Of a DNA stretch of 64,000 nt, positions 17,826-28,936 are shown one piece after another (within the stretch, counting starts at the first letter, position 1; the number at the start of each line of letters is the position of its first letter). The DNA is from Neobacillus niacini (lineage in GTDB: Bacteria > Bacillota > Bacilli > Bacillales > Cytobacillaceae). A model generated the notes under the pieces. That model ran no database searches. It was not told the origin of the DNA and saw nothing but the letters and a program-made list of their open reading frames with translations. The position numbers and the translations under genes were made by a program. Location: contig NZ_JAMBOB010000001.1 of assembly GCF_023715415.1 (NCBI RefSeq), positions 372,001 to 436,000 on the forward strand, read 5' to 3'.

Positions 17826-18066
17826 AATGCGTTAAAAGTGCGAGTGTATAGTGTATGGAAGTATATAGCATAAGGCTTAAAGATGTAATAAATAGTGTTT
17901 TGGCAGTTGATTGGGTAAATTTGTTACAAAGGACAAAGGCTAAATAAAAAAACACAAAAAACATTATCACCTTGTATAGTAGTTGATCATGCTTTGACAT
18001 CCATTCAATCAAAGTAAAGGCACTCCATATTATTAATTGCAATATAATTACAACATACATTCGCAT
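17824..18066 (-). CDS. hypothetical three-helix membrane protein
   Basis: 80 residues with three hydrophobic segments (about 4-20, 31-47 and 57-75), no cysteine pair or catalytic motif. I do not recognise it. The ribosome site before the ATG is weak (GAGTGGTGAT), so the gene is plausible rather than certain. It lies alone between pdhD and the DUF1885-type gene. Confidence 0.5.
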   Translation of the reverse strand: MRMYVVIILQLIIWSAFTLIEWMSKHDQLLYKVIMFFVFFYLAFVLCNKFTQSTAKTLFITSLSLMLYTSIHYTLALLTH

Positions 18067-18162
18067 TTTTTATCACCACTCAACATCTTTTCTTAAAAAT
18101 AAAGATTGTAGTGTTTTAAATATATGCTCAGAAGTGTTAATTTATCATTCGATTGAAAATAA

Positions 18163-18196
18163 GAAAGTCCTTTCTATTACTGCAGAAAGGACTTTC
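18163..18196 (-). terminator. terminator of the pdh operon
   Basis: A 13-bp perfect stem (18163-18175 with 18184-18196) just after pdhD, followed on the minus strand by TTATTTTC. Confidence 0.8.
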
Positions 18197-18203
18197 ATTT
18201 TAG

Positions 18204-19619
18204 CTATTTTAAAACATGAATTGGTGTACCCATCGCTACTTCAGCAGCTTCCATTGTGATTTCTCCTAATGTTGGGTGAGCATGAATGGTCAAGGCTAAA
18301 TCTTCGACTGTCATTCCTGCTTCAAGAGCCACCCCTAGTTCAGCAATCATATCAGATGCGCTTGCACCAGCAATTTGTGCACCTATCAAGACACCATCTT
18401 CTTTACGTGAAACTAATTTCACAAAACCTTCACCACTGTCTAGTGACAGAGCACGGCCATTTGCAGCAAATGGGAATTTGGCTGAATTAACTTCAATACC
18501 TTCTTGCTTCGCCTGCGCTTCGGTATAACCTACGCTTGCAAGTTCAGGATCCGAGAAAACTACTGCAGGGATACCTAAATAGTCAATAACAGCATTATGA
18601 CCTGCAATTGCCTCTGCAGCGATTTTTCCTTCATAAGAAGCTTTGTGAGCTAATTGAGGACCTGCAACAACATCACCGATTGCATAGATATTAGAGACGC
18701 TCGTTTTACATTGATTATCAATTTCAATCAATCCACGGTCAGTGACTTTCACACCAATTTGGTCAAGACCCATTTCATCTGTATTTGGACGGCGTCCAAC
18801 CATAACAAATACGTAATCTGCTTCAATTTTCTTTTCTTCGCCTTTAACTTCAAAAGTTACAACCACACCATTTTCAGTTTCTTCTACACCTTTAGCCATT
18901 GCCTTCGTATAGAATTCGGCACCTTTTTTCTTCATTGTTTTCTTAACAAGGGCAGCCATTTGCTTTTCAAAAACTCCAAGGCCTAAGATATCATCTGCAC
19001 CCTCTAAGATTGTTACTTGAGTACCAAAATTTGCATAGGCTCCACCAAGTTCTATACCGATGACACCGCCACCGATTACTACGATTTTTTCTGGAACCTC
19101 TTGCAGGTTCAATGCACCAGTAGAATTTAGTACTCGTTTTGAGTATTTAAAAGTTGGCAACTCAATTGGACGAGAGCCAGAAGCAATAATCGCATTTTTG
19201 AAGTTGTATGTTTGGGCAGAATTCTCGCCTATTACTCGTAATGAATTACCATCAACAAAGTATGCTTCGCCACGAACGATTTCAACTTTATTTCCTTTTA
19301 GTAACCCCTCAACACCGCCAGTTAATTTCTTAACAATTCCAGCTTTCCATTCTTGAACCTTTGTAAAATCAACTTTTACATTTTCAGCTGTAATTCCAAA
19401 TGAATCAGAGTGCTTCGCTACTTCGTACCGGTGTCCAGCAGCAATTACTGCTTTAGATGGAATACAACCTACGTTTAAACAAACTCCGCCAATATATTCC
19501 TTTTCAACAATTGTAACTTTTTGACCTAACTGTGCTGCACGAATAGCAGCCACATATCCGCCGGGACCAGCGCCAATGACTATAGTGTCTGTATCGATTG
19601 GAAAATCTCCTACTACCAT
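18204..19619 (-). CDS. pdhD: dihydrolipoyl dehydrogenase, E3 of pyruvate dehydrogenase
   Basis: FAD enzyme that reoxidises the lipoyl arm of E2 and passes electrons to NAD. 471 residues: FAD-binding [10 protein letters not shown] near residue 17, redox disulfide in [14 protein letters not shown] (about residues 45-58), NAD-binding [10 protein letters not shown] near 185, and the C-terminal dimer domain with active-site HAHPTLGE. The ATG lies three bases after the pdhC stop, with its GGAGG inside pdhC. It is the last gene of pdhABCD; the same E3 may also serve other 2-oxoacid complexes. Confidence 0.97.
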   Translation of the reverse strand: MVVGDFPIDTDTIVIGAGPGGYVAAIRAAQLGQKVTIVEKEYIGGVCLNVGCIPSKAVIAAGHRYEVAKHSDSFGITAENVKVDFTKVQEWKAGIVKKLTGGVEGLLKGNKVEIVRGEAYFVDGNSLRVIGENSAQTYNFKNAIIASGSRPIELPTFKYSKRVLNSTGALNLQEVPEKIVVIGGGVIGIELGGAYANFGTQVTILEGADDILGLGVFEKQMAALVKKTMKKKGAEFYTKAMAKGVEETENGVVVTFEVKGEEKKIEADYVFVMVGRRPNTDEMGLDQIGVKVTDRGLIEIDNQCKTSVSNIYAIGDVVAGPQLAHKASYEGKIAAEAIAGHNAVIDYLGIPAVVFSDPELASVGYTEAQAKQEGIEVNSAKFPFAANGRALSLDSGEGFVKLVSRKEDGVLIGAQIAGASASDMIAELGVALEAGMTVEDLALTIHAHPTLGEITMEAAEVAMGTPIHVLK

Positions 19620-19622
19620 TTG

Positions 19623-21002
19623 TTACGCCTCCATTAACAATAGTTCTGGATCGTTCAATAATCGTTTAATATGATTTAACGCATTTTGAGCTGTAGCACC
19701 ATCAATCATTCTGTGGTCAAAGCTTAATGACAATGCTAATACAGGAGCAGCTACAATTTCACCATCACGTACGATTGGTTTTTCTGCAATACGACCTACC
19801 CCAAGGATGGCTACTTCAGGATGGTTAATGACTGGTGTAAACCATTGTCCACCAGCCGACCCAATATTAGAAATGGTACAAGAAGCACCTTTCATCTCGT
19901 TTGGAGCCAACTTTCCATCACGTGCTTTACCAGCTAATTCATTGATTTCATTTGATATTGTAAATACTGATTTACGGTCTGCATCTTTAACAACAGGTAC
20001 TAATAACCCTTTTTCTGTATCAGCCGCAATTCCAATATTATAGTAGTGCTTATGAATTACTTCACTTGTAGCATCATCAAGTGATGTATTTAATGCAGGG
20101 AATTCACGTAAAGCACTAGTTAATGCTTTTACGATGTAAGGTAAGAATGTTAATTTAATACCCTTAGCAGCCGCAACTTCTTTGAATTTTTTACGATGAG
20201 CAACAAGTTTCGTTACATCGATTTCATCCATGAGTGTTACGTGTGGTGCGGTATGTTTTGAATTTACCATTGCTTTTGCAATTGCTTTTCTGATTCCGCT
20301 CATTTTCTCACGAGTTTCAGGATATTCACCTTGTGGAATAGGCGTAGCTTTAGGAGCTTCCTCTGCCTGAGTTGTTGCTGCTGCTGGTGCTGGAGCTTCA
20401 GCCGCTTGTGGTGCTGCTGCAGCTGCACCGCCGTTTAAGAATGCATCAATATCCGTTTTCACGATGCGCCCATTTTTACCTGAGCCAGGAACTTGTGTAA
20501 TTTCCACACCTTTATCACGGGCATATTTCCGAACAGATGGCATCGCAATAATTTTACGATTTGGGTCAACTTCCACTTGTCCTTGTCCTTGTGGTTGTGT
20601 TACACCAATACCATAAGCAGGCGGTGCCGGCGGTGGTGTTACAGGAGCATCTTGCACTGCAGCAGGTGCTGGTGCTGGTGCTGGTGCTGCTTCTTGCTTC
20701 GGTGCTTCTTCCGTATGCTCGTCACCTTTAAATTGCAAGTTTTCATATCCTGGCGCATCAAATGTTACTAGAACCTGTCCTACAGTAGCTACCGTTCCTT
20801 CTGCTACTTTCACTTCAATAACAGATCCTTCAACAGGAGATGGAATTTCAACGACTGCTTTATCATTTTGGATTTCGCAAAGGATATCATCTTCTTGGAC
20901 TTTATCACCTGGCTTTATGAACCATTTAACAATCTCGCCTTCATGAATACCTTCACCAATGTCAGGCATTTTAAATTGGAATGTGGTTGCGGTTGCGCTC
21001 AT
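19623..21002 (-). CDS. pdhC: dihydrolipoyl acetyltransferase, E2 of pyruvate dehydrogenase
   Basis: Core of the complex; transfers acetyl groups from its lipoyl arm to CoA. Order: one lipoyl domain with the modified lysine in [11 protein letters not shown], an Ala/Pro linker, the E1/E3-binding domain ([12 protein letters not shown] to GRIVKTDID), a second Ala/Pro linker, and the catalytic domain with [10 protein letters not shown]. An in-frame ATG at 21014 abuts the AGGAGG site, so I favour ATG at 21002 (459 residues). The gap to pdhB is 89 bases with a hairpin, unlike the 3-base gaps elsewhere in the operon. Confidence 0.96.
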   Translation of the reverse strand: MSATATTFQFKMPDIGEGIHEGEIVKWFIKPGDKVQEDDILCEIQNDKAVVEIPSPVEGSVIEVKVAEGTVATVGQVLVTFDAPGYENLQFKGDEHTEEAPKQEAAPAPAPAPAAVQDAPVTPPPAPPAYGIGVTQPQGQGQVEVDPNRKIIAMPSVRKYARDKGVEITQVPGSGKNGRIVKTDIDAFLNGGAAAAAPQAAEAPAPAAATTQAEEAPKATPIPQGEYPETREKMSGIRKAIAKAMVNSKHTAPHVTLMDEIDVTKLVAHRKKFKEVAAAKGIKLTFLPYIVKALTSALREFPALNTSLDDATSEVIHKHYYNIGIAADTEKGLLVPVVKDADRKSVFTISNEINELAGKARDGKLAPNEMKGASCTISNIGSAGGQWFTPVINHPEVAILGVGRIAEKPIVRDGEIVAAPVLALSLSFDHRMIDGATAQNALNHIKRLLNDPELLLMEA

Positions 21003-21059
21003 CTCGCGATTCATCCTCCTATTTATACATATTTACGAACGACAATTATAAGAAAAAGC

Positions 21060-21081
21060 GGGAAACAGGAATCCTATTCCC
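21060..21081 (-). other. hairpin between pdhB and pdhC
   Basis: An imperfect stem (GGGAATAGGA pairing with TCCTGTTTCCC on the minus strand) followed by GCTTTTTCTT. It looks like a weak terminator or mRNA-processing site that could lower or separate pdhCD expression. Confidence 0.5.
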
Positions 21082-21091
21082 CATCTTTCAT

Positions 21092-22069
21092 TTAGAAATT
21101 TAGTACTTTTTTAGCTGTTTCAATTACATCTTTGTAGTTTGGAAGCCATACTGCTTCAGCCTGTGGGAATGGATAAATAGTATCTGGCGCTGCCACACGC
21201 AATACAGGTGCTTCTAAGCTTAAAATAGCACGATCGCTAATTTCAGCCACAACATTTGCCCCAACACCAGCTTGCTTTTGTGCTTCCTGAACCACGATTG
21301 CACGACCTGTTTTTTCAACAGAAGCAATGATTGTTTCAATATCAATTGGGCTAACCGTACGTAAATCAATAACTTCAGCAGAAAAACCTTCTTTTTCTAA
21401 TTCCTCAGCTGCTTTCAATGATTCATGAACCATCGCACCATAAGTAATGATTGAAATATCAGTACCTTCACGCTTTACATCTGCTTTTCCTAGTGGAATC
21501 GTGTATTCACCTTCAGGAACTTCTTGACGGAAAGAACGATATAATTTCATATGCTCAAGGAAAATAACAGGATCATTATCACGAATAGATGAAATTAAGA
21601 GACCTTTTGCATCATAAGGTGTTGATGGAATAACTACCTTTAAGCCAGGTTGTTGTGCCATTAAACCTTCTAAGCTATCTGCGTGCATATCAGGCGTGTG
21701 TACGCCTCCTCCGAATGGTGAACGGAATGTTATTGGAGCATTGAATTTACCGCCTGTACGATAACGAAGACGGGCCGCTTGGCCAGAAATAGAATCCATT
21801 ACTTCATAAACGAAACCAAAGAATTGGATTTCCGGTACGGGACGGAAGCCCTGTAAGCTTAGACCAACTGCCAAACCGCCAATTCCTGATTCTGCAAGTG
21901 GTGTGTCAAATACACGATCTTCACCAAATTCATTTTGTAGCCCTTCCGTTGCACGGAAAACACCACCGTTTACGCCGACATCTTCCCCGAAAACTAATAC
22001 ATTCGGATCATTTTTTAGTTCTACACGCATTGCATCTGTAATTGCTTGAATCATAGTCATTTGAGCCAT
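21092..22069 (-). CDS. pdhB: pyruvate dehydrogenase E1 beta
   Basis: Beta subunit of the thiamine-diphosphate E1 heterotetramer that decarboxylates pyruvate. 325 residues of the transketolase pyrimidine-binding and C-terminal type: [16 protein letters not shown] near residue 25, QIQFFGF-like core near 80, [18 protein letters not shown] near 115, and the C-terminal domain with [11 protein letters not shown]. Starts three bases after pdhA, so translation is probably coupled. Confidence 0.97.
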   Translation of the reverse strand: MAQMTMIQAITDAMRVELKNDPNVLVFGEDVGVNGGVFRATEGLQNEFGEDRVFDTPLAESGIGGLAVGLSLQGFRPVPEIQFFGFVYEVMDSISGQAARLRYRTGGKFNAPITFRSPFGGGVHTPDMHADSLEGLMAQQPGLKVVIPSTPYDAKGLLISSIRDNDPVIFLEHMKLYRSFRQEVPEGEYTIPLGKADVKREGTDISIITYGAMVHESLKAAEELEKEGFSAEVIDLRTVSPIDIETIIASVEKTGRAIVVQEAQKQAGVGANVVAEISDRAILSLEAPVLRVAAPDTIYPFPQAEAVWLPNYKDVIETAKKVLNF

Positions 22070-22072
22070 GGC

Positions 22073-23354
<1,282 letters not shown>

Positions 23355-23383
23355 AGTTTACATCATCTAAATACGCTCGTCAA
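23355..23383 (-). promoter_or_regulatory. SigA-type promoter of pdhABCD
   Basis: Minus-strand TTGACG (23383-23378), a 17-base spacer, and TAAACT (23360-23355). Confidence 0.65.
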
Positions 23384-23497
23384 ATACTATGTTTCATTAT
23401 TTTACATCATAATAATGTTATTAACTTTTTGATTAATGCCAACCTCTGTATCACTCTACACTTTATCCTGTTATATTAAAATAGATTCTGCTTTATC

Positions 23498-23531
23498 AAA
23501 AAAAAAGAAATCGGCCCAATCAGCCAATTTC
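23498..23531 (-). terminator. terminator after ykyA
   Basis: A 9-bp stem with one mismatch (23507-23515 with 23523-23531) followed on the minus strand by nine Ts, immediately after the ykyA stop. Confidence 0.9.
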
Positions 23532-24200
23532 TTACTTTTCTTCAGCAAGGTTAAGACCTGCTTGTTTATAAAATTCAAGCTTTTTTTCATTATATTGTGC
23601 TGTTACATCATTGAATTCTTCATTTGCCTCATATACCTTTTGATAGGTAGTATTTAAATCAACTATATGTGATTCAAGCTTGTCATAAGAAGTACTTTCC
23701 TCTTTGAGCATTAAATATAATTCTTTATCACGATCTAGCGCACTTGAATACTCCTTTGAAAGTCTATTATGTATTTGGTATCTCTTCTTCATGATTTTTG
23801 ATAAATCTTCTGCCTTTTTCTTTTGGTCAGTATCTTTTATATCATTTATTACTTCTTGCGCTTTCATAAATTCCGATTTAGAAGCATTTATACTGTCAAT
23901 TTCCAGCTGTAAATGGTTTTTTCTTTCTTCAATAATAGAAAGGGCTTCGTCAGAAAGCATGATAATCTTTTCATGCTGCTTCATCCCTAAAGTCATAATT
24001 TCATTGTAGATTTCCTTTTCTTGCTTTTCTAACTCTACAAGCGGCTCTTGCTGCTCTTCAAATTCTTTCTCTGCATCCACAACATCCTCTAATACTTGAT
24101 ACAGCTTTTCAGCTGAAGAATCCTGGCTAATACAGCCAGTTAATAAGAAACCACTAATTACAACCGTTATAATAATACGTGTTAATCTAATAATAGACAA
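23532..24200 (-). CDS. ykyA: YkyA family lipoprotein
   Basis: 222-residue exported lipoprotein: signal segment with lipobox LLTGC and lipidated Cys23, then an almost entirely helical, charged body with coiled-coil character over residues 35-215. Annotated in Bacillus as a putative cell-wall-binding lipoprotein; role unknown. The start is TTG at 24200, seven bases after AAGGGGG. Lies between pdhA and def, as in B. subtilis. Confidence 0.88.
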   Translation of the reverse strand: MSIIRLTRIIITVVISGFLLTGCISQDSSAEKLYQVLEDVVDAEKEFEEQQEPLVELEKQEKEIYNEIMTLGMKQHEKIIMLSDEALSIIEERKNHLQLEIDSINASKSEFMKAQEVINDIKDTDQKKKAEDLSKIMKKRYQIHNRLSKEYSSALDRDKELYLMLKEESTSYDKLESHIVDLNTTYQKVYEANEEFNDVTAQYNEKKLEFYKQAGLNLAEEK

Positions 24201-24385
24201 TTCGCAACCCCCTTACTGATTACAATTTCTACTATATCTATACTTCTTATTTTTGACAATATCCCCTGGAATTTCTCTCCTATTAATCAGAATAATTGTT
24301 GATACTTTCAATTAACTTTTCTGGAATAGTCTGATAGACTAATGAATATCAATAATTTTAGTTTATAAACAGGAGTGAATCAATC

Positions 24386-24940
24386 ATGTTAATGATGAAT
24401 GATATCATTCGAGACGGCCATCCTACTCTTAGAAAAGTAGCAGTTGAAGTACCTATGCCGCCATCGGAGGAAGACAGAAAAATACTTGAAAGCCTTTTAG
24501 AATATGTAAAGAATAGTCAAAATCCTGAAGTTTCTTCACAATTTGGATTACGACCTGGAATTGGGTTAGCTGCACCACAGATTAACGTTTCCAAGCGCAT
24601 GATTGCCATTCATCTTCACGACGACAAAGGAAATTTGTATAGCTATGCATTGTTTAATCCCAAAATTGTCAGCCATTCAGTCGAAAAAGCTTATTTAGTT
24701 TCAGGGGAAGGCTGTCTTTCTGTAGATGAAGACATTCCTGGTTATGTAGAAAGGTTTGCTCGAATTACTGTGAAAGGAATTACCCTCGAAGGCGAAGAGG
24801 TTAAACTCCGCTTAAAAGGTCTCCCAGCCATTTGCTTTCAACATGAAATTGATCATTTAAACGGAATTATGTTTTATGATCATATTAATAAGAAAGACGC
24901 TTTTAAACCAATTGAGGGTGCAATCGCAATAGAAAGATAA
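24386..24940 (+). CDS. def: peptide deformylase (DefB type)
   Basis: Removes the N-formyl group from nascent proteins; iron or zinc metallohydrolase. All three family motifs are present: GIGLAAPQ (residues 58-65), EGCLS (Cys110) and HEIDH (His153, Glu154, His157). The 184-residue length and the insertion after residue 20 mark the Gram-positive type 2 form, equal in length to B. subtilis DefB (YkrB). Divergent from ykyA and followed by a terminator. Confidence 0.96.
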   Translation: MLMMNDIIRDGHPTLRKVAVEVPMPPSEEDRKILESLLEYVKNSQNPEVSSQFGLRPGIGLAAPQINVSKRMIAIHLHDDKGNLYSYALFNPKIVSHSVEKAYLVSGEGCLSVDEDIPGYVERFARITVKGITLEGEEVKLRLKGLPAICFQHEIDHLNGIMFYDHINKKDAFKPIEGAIAIER

Positions 24941-24941
24941 A

Positions 24942-24967
24942 AAAAGCGCAAGTGCTCTTGCGCTTTT
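24942..24967. terminator. bidirectional terminator, def / ykrA
   Basis: An 11-bp perfect stem AAAAGCGCAAG/CTTGCGCTTTT with loop TGCT between converging genes. Confidence 0.92.
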
Positions 24968-24983
24968 ACTTTTTATTTAAGTT

Positions 24984-25754
24984 TTATATAAGTTGTAATT
25001 CTTTCAATCCATTCCAAATTCCATCTTCCGATACATCGGAAGTAACGAAGTTTGCAAGTGCCTTTGCCTCGGGAACACCATTCCCCATTGCAACACCCGT
25101 TCCAACAGCTTTAAGCATTTCTAAATCATTCAAGCCATCACCAAATGCATAAACATCCTTCAAATCAAACCCTAATCTGTCAATCATTTTCTTTATCCCT
25201 TCAGCTTTAGATCCACCTTTAGGTAAAATATCTACTGAATAGGGATGCCATCTGATAAAATCAAATTCAGGAAAGTTTTCAAAGTATAACTTTTCCTCAC
25301 CCTCTTTACAGAAAAGTAAGGATTGATAAATTTCCTTATCAACAAAGAAAGATTTGTCTTCATCTGGATGTGGAAATAATAAACTGCCCAAACTAGTTTC
25401 AATAAATGGATGGTAATGAGTAGTAGCCTTCATGGTTAATTCATTCATAAATATCAATGGATGTTCGTTCGTCTTTGTATCCAGTAGAAATCTTTCTAAC
25501 TCAGATTGTTTTAGCGGATTCTTATAAATCGCTTCATTTTCAAACACCACATACTGGCCATTGAAACTAACGTAGGAATCAATATCAAGTTCTTTTTTTA
25601 AACTTGTGAACATAAAAGGTGCTCTTCCCGTTGCTATTGCAACAAATACACCATTCTCCTTTAGTGTTTGGATAGCTTTTTTAGCACTAGTGGGGAGTTT
25701 TTTTTCATGATTGAGCAAGGTTCCATCTATATCAAAAAAAACAATTTTCTTCAT
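24984..25754 (-). CDS. ykrA: HAD-family Cof-type phosphatase YkrA
   Basis: 256-residue haloacid dehalogenase-like hydrolase of subfamily IIB, acting on small phosphorylated metabolites in the cytosol. Motif I DIDGTLLNHE (nucleophile Asp8), motif II ATGRAP, and motifs III/IV in PKGGSKAEGI and FGDGLNDLEML. A C2-type cap domain lies at about residues 85-185. Substrate not predictable from sequence. In B. subtilis ykrA is also beside def. Confidence 0.9.
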   Translation of the reverse strand: MKKIVFFDIDGTLLNHEKKLPTSAKKAIQTLKENGVFVAIATGRAPFMFTSLKKELDIDSYVSFNGQYVVFENEAIYKNPLKQSELERFLLDTKTNEHPLIFMNELTMKATTHYHPFIETSLGSLLFPHPDEDKSFFVDKEIYQSLLFCKEGEEKLYFENFPEFDFIRWHPYSVDILPKGGSKAEGIKKMIDRLGFDLKDVYAFGDGLNDLEMLKAVGTGVAMGNGVPEAKALANFVTSDVSEDGIWNGLKELQLI

Positions 25755-25967
25755 ATAATTTCAACTCCTCTTTGCCTTTTTCAATTATGATTAAGCTTTA
25801 TAATAATTTCTCTAATAAACACTAATCATAATAAGAATAATTGTCAATTTATTAAACTTTCATCATTCTGCCATGTTTATCCATGAAAGATTTCTTAATT
25901 ATTCCATATAATATTAGTATAAAAACCCTTAAATAAAAAAAAATCTACAATATCTGTCATGGCTTGC

Positions 25968-25995
25968 TTTACATTGGACAAGGATCGTTTAAAAT
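25968..25995 (+). promoter_or_regulatory. promoter of the 23-residue peptide ORF
   Basis: TTTACA (25968-25973), a 16-base spacer and TAAAAT (25990-25995), about 24 bases before the start codon. Confidence 0.55.
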
Positions 25996-26018
25996 AGGAA
26001 GTAAGGAGATGATCCACT

Positions 26019-26090
26019 ATGTTAAAGAAGCTAAGAAAGAAGCTCTTAAAACAGTGGAAAGATTTACTACGAAAAAAATCAATTGCTTAA
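26019..26090 (+). CDS. 23-residue cationic amphipathic peptide
   Basis: Open frame too short for routine gene calling: ATG after AAGGAGATGATCC, encoding MLKKLRKKLLKQWKDLLRKK plus SIA. Eleven residues are Lys or Arg and hydrophobic residues fall at 2, 5, 9, 10, 13, 16 and 17, the spacing of an amphipathic helix. A promoter, a good ribosome site and a downstream hairpin form a complete small unit between ykrA and rpoY. I do not recognise a family; a membrane-binding or RNA-binding role would fit the composition, but nothing shows which. Confidence 0.6.
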   Translation: MLKKLRKKLLKQWKDLLRKKSIA

Positions 26091-26104
26091 CAACAACTTT
26101 TTTC

Positions 26105-26130
26105 GAGCCCTTCAAACTTGCGAAGGGCTC
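26105..26130 (+). terminator. hairpin after the 23-residue ORF
   Basis: A 9-bp perfect stem GAGCCCTTC/GAAGGGCTC with an eight-base loop, 14 bases after the stop codon. The T-run after it (ATTCCTTATT) is weak. Confidence 0.6.
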
Positions 26131-26284
26131 ATTCCTTATTGTAAATTGATTATCAGTGTATTTATTTACATATTTTTCTATAAGTCCAAATGCTTAAATT
26201 TAGGCGAAAAGTGAAATTAAATGAAAAAAATGTAATTATTTAATATAATAGAAAAAGTCATGATCGATTAAGGAGCGATTTATT

Positions 26285-26494
26285 ATGGTATTTAAAGTTT
26301 ATTTTCAAGAAAGAATCAATGAAGTCCCTGTAAGAGAAAAAACAAAGGTTCTCTATGTGGAGGGAGAATCTGTTCTAGATGTTCGCAAGAAAATTGCAGA
26401 TCGTGGATATAACGTTGAATTTTTACAGGCAGTGACAGGAGCATATTTAGAATATGAACAACAAAATGAAGATTTTAAAGTATTGGAGATTTGA
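26285..26494 (+). CDS. rpoY: RNA polymerase epsilon subunit
   Basis: 69-residue small auxiliary subunit of Firmicutes RNA polymerase (YkzG in B. subtilis), structurally like the phage Gp2 fold. Typical segments are FKVYFQERINEVPVREKT and RGYNVEFLQAVTGAYLEYE. ATG follows AAGGAG by nine bases. Its stop is six bases before rnjA, whose ribosome site lies inside rpoY; the rpoY-rnjA pair is widely conserved in Bacillus. Confidence 0.95.
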   Translation: MVFKVYFQERINEVPVREKTKVLYVEGESVLDVRKKIADRGYNVEFLQAVTGAYLEYEQQNEDFKVLEI

Positions 26495-26500
26495 TAATTT

Positions 26501-28168
26501 ATGAAATTTGTTAAAAATGACCAAACTGCTGTTTTTGCCTTAGGCGGTTTGGGCGAAATTGGAAAAAACACATATGCAGTACAATTTCAGGATGAGATAA
26601 TATTAATTGATGCCGGCATTAAATTCCCAGAGGATGAGCTATTAGGAATTGATTATGTCATCCCTGATTACACCTATTTAGTAAAAAATGAAGACAAGAT
26701 TAAAGGATTATTCATTACTCACGGACACGAGGACCATATTGGCGGAATTCCATATTTATTAAGAGAAGTAAATATTCCAATCTATGGTGGAAAGCTTGCA
26801 TTAGGACTAATCAAAAATAAACTAGAAGAGCACGGTCTCTTACGGAATGCAAAGTTAATTCCCATTCAAGAAGACGATGTGATAAAATTCCGCAAAACGT
26901 CTGTTACTTTTTTCCGAACAACACACAGCATTCCTGATTCTTATGGTATTGTTGTAAAAACTCCTCCTGGGCAAGTTGTCCATACGGGTGACTTTAAATT
27001 TGACTTTACACCGGTTGGCGAACCAGCAAATTTAACAAAAATGGCTGAAATCGGTAAAGAAGGCGTATTGTGCTTACTTTCAGACAGTACAAACAGCGAA
27101 ATTCCTGAATTCACAATGTCTGAACGTCTTGTAGGTGAAAGCATTGATGATATTTTCCGAAAGGTTTCCGGCCGGATAATATTCGCAACATTTGCATCAA
27201 ATATCTATAGATTGCAACAAGTTGTGGAGGCTGCAGTTGCAAATGGCAGAAAAGTAGCCGTCTTTGGCCGCAGTATGGAATCAGCTATTAATATTGGTCA
27301 AGAATTAGGGTATATTGTTGCACCAAAAGAGACATTTATTGAAGCAAATCAAATTAATCGTCTTCCTGCAGATAAAGTTACAATTCTTTGTACAGGAAGC
27401 CAAGGCGAAGCTATGGCGGCCTTATCTAGAATTGCCAATGGCACTCACAGACAAATACAAATTATCCCGGGGGATACAGTGGTATTCTCATCTTCACCTA
27501 TTCCAGGGAACACTATTAGTGTAAACCGGACAATCAACATGTTATTTAGAGCTGGTGCCGAAGTTGTTCACGGGAAACTAAGCAATATTCATACCTCGGG
27601 TCATGGTGGCCAAGAGGAACAAAAGTTAATGCTGCGCTTAATAAAGCCAAAATTCTTTATGCCGATTCACGGTGAATATAGAATGCAAAGAATGCATGCC
27701 AAACTAGCTGTGGATTGTGGTGTAGAAGAAGAAAATTGTTTTATCATGGATAATGGTGAAGTATTAGCTCTTTCTGAAAACAGTGCGCAAGTAGCTGGGA
27801 AAATCCCATCTGGTTCTGTTTATATCGACGGAAGCGGGATTGGCGATATCGGGAATATTGTTTTACGTGACAGGAGAATCCTTTCGGAAGAAGGATTGGT
27901 CGTTGTGGTGGTAAGTATTAATATGAAAGACTTTAAAATCGCTTCAGGACCTGATCTTATTTCTAGAGGGTTTGTCTATATGAGAGAATCTGGTGATTTA
28001 ATTAACGATGCACAAAATCTGATTACTAAGCATTTAAATAAAGTGATGGAACGCAAAACAAGTCAATGGTCAGAAATTAAAAATGAAATTACTGATACAT
28101 TAGCACCTTTCCTTTACGAAAAGACAAAACGCAGACCAATGATTCTACCAATCATTATGGAAGTTTAA
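26501..28168 (+). CDS. rnjA: ribonuclease J1
   Basis: Essential or near-essential 5'-3' exonuclease and endonuclease of mRNA decay and rRNA maturation in Firmicutes. 555 residues: metallo-beta-lactamase core with HGHEDHIGG (His74, His76, Asp78, His79), HTGDFKFD, beta-CASP insert with the segment [12 protein letters not shown], the distal [10 protein letters not shown] and PIHGEYRM metal ligands, and a C-terminal oligomerisation domain. Co-transcribed with rpoY. SR1P, encoded at 16607-16729, promotes GapA binding to this enzyme in B. subtilis. Confidence 0.97.
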   Translation: MKFVKNDQTAVFALGGLGEIGKNTYAVQFQDEIILIDAGIKFPEDELLGIDYVIPDYTYLVKNEDKIKGLFITHGHEDHIGGIPYLLREVNIPIYGGKLALGLIKNKLEEHGLLRNAKLIPIQEDDVIKFRKTSVTFFRTTHSIPDSYGIVVKTPPGQVVHTGDFKFDFTPVGEPANLTKMAEIGKEGVLCLLSDSTNSEIPEFTMSERLVGESIDDIFRKVSGRIIFATFASNIYRLQQVVEAAVANGRKVAVFGRSMESAINIGQELGYIVAPKETFIEANQINRLPADKVTILCTGSQGEAMAALSRIANGTHRQIQIIPGDTVVFSSSPIPGNTISVNRTINMLFRAGAEVVHGKLSNIHTSGHGGQEEQKLMLRLIKPKFFMPIHGEYRMQRMHAKLAVDCGVEEENCFIMDNGEVLALSENSAQVAGKIPSGSVYIDGSGIGDIGNIVLRDRRILSEEGLVVVVVSINMKDFKIASGPDLISRGFVYMRESGDLINDAQNLITKHLNKVMERKTSQWSEIKNEITDTLAPFLYEKTKRRPMILPIIMEV

Positions 28169-28171
28169 AAA

Positions 28172-28204
28172 AAAGCGGAAGCACCGTTCAGGCGCTTCCG
28201 CTTT
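28172..28204. terminator. bidirectional terminator, rnjA / ktrC
   Basis: An 11-bp perfect stem AAAGCGGAAGC/GCTTCCGCTTT with an 11-base loop, A-run and T-rich tail, between converging genes. Confidence 0.9.
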
Positions 28205-28206
28205 CT

Positions 28207-28866
28207 TTATTGCAAGACTTTCCTCTCAAATCGATCGATATCTTCATCCGTCCCAATCACAATTAACACATCATTCGCTTTGATATCTTCATTTGGTTTT
28301 GGAGAAACGATTATATCCATTCCTCTTTTAATTGCAACAATATTTAATCCGTATTTCTTTCGAATGTCTAACTCGATGATAGTATGACCACTTATCTTGC
28401 TGTTTGCCACGATTTCAACAATGCTATGTTCATCAGATAACTCTAGATAATCCAACACACTGCTAGAAGCCAAATTATGAGCTATCCGTCTTCCCATGTC
28501 CCTTTCCGGGTGAACGACCTTATCAGCGCCTATTTTGACTAGCACTTTTTCATGATAATCATTTTGTGCCTTTACAGTAATATGAGTGACTCCGAGTTCC
28601 TTCAAAATCAAAGTGGTTAAAATACTCGATTGTATATCATCACCAATTGCAACGATTACACGATCAAAATTACGAATACCCAGGCTCTTTAGGACTGTCT
28701 CATCCGTTGTATCCCCTACAGCAGCATGTGAGGCAATCATGGCGTATGCATTTACTCTTTCTTCGTTTTTATCAATTGCAAGCACCTCAAAACCTTCATC
28801 AGAAAGAGTTCTGCAAATACTCCCGCCAAATCGACCCAATCCTATAACTGCAAAATTCTTTCTCAC
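28207..28866 (-). CDS. ktrC: KtrC, cytosolic gating ring of the K+ uptake system
   Basis: RCK-domain protein that assembles as an octameric ring on a Ktr membrane subunit. 219 residues: Rossmann motif VIGLGRFGGS near residue 6, acidic end of beta-2 in AIDKNEER, then an RCK_C domain (about 135-219). B. subtilis Ktr proteins bind ATP/ADP in RCK_N and cyclic di-AMP in RCK_C. The membrane partner (KtrD) is not in this window. The start is GTG at 28866 with GGGGGA upstream. Confidence 0.92.
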   Translation of the reverse strand: MRKNFAVIGLGRFGGSICRTLSDEGFEVLAIDKNEERVNAYAMIASHAAVGDTTDETVLKSLGIRNFDRVIVAIGDDIQSSILTTLILKELGVTHITVKAQNDYHEKVLVKIGADKVVHPERDMGRRIAHNLASSSVLDYLELSDEHSIVEIVANSKISGHTIIELDIRKKYGLNIVAIKRGMDIIVSPKPNEDIKANDVLIVIGTDEDIDRFERKVLQ

Positions 28867-28936
28867 TACAATTCCCCCAGCAAAGTCAATTAATTATTTT
28901 CATTTTAGCATAACCAAATTAGTTGAATATACTTAT

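Larger units (their letters stand above)
25755..26284. other. 530-base region between ykrA and rpoY
   Basis: Mostly AT-rich. The left part (25755-25960) should hold the ykrA promoter and shows nothing else clear to me. The centre holds a small peptide unit (25968-26130). The right part (26150-26284) holds the rpoY promoter region with a TATAAT near 26245. Confidence 0.6.

Noticed and set aside
20640..20700. Short tandem GGTGCT-type repeat, possible phase-variable tract
   Set aside because: It is the in-frame Ala-Pro linker of PdhC; length change would stay in frame and such linkers are normal in E2.
20493..20771. Trp/Cys-rich 92-residue plus-strand frame
   Set aside because: Shadow of the Ala/Pro-rich linker of pdhC; the repetitive GCTGGTGCT bases are explained by the linker.
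25964..26149. 61-residue frame in the ykrA-rpoY gap
   Set aside because: Overlaps the promoter and the better 23-codon frame, lacks a ribosome site and has unlikely composition.
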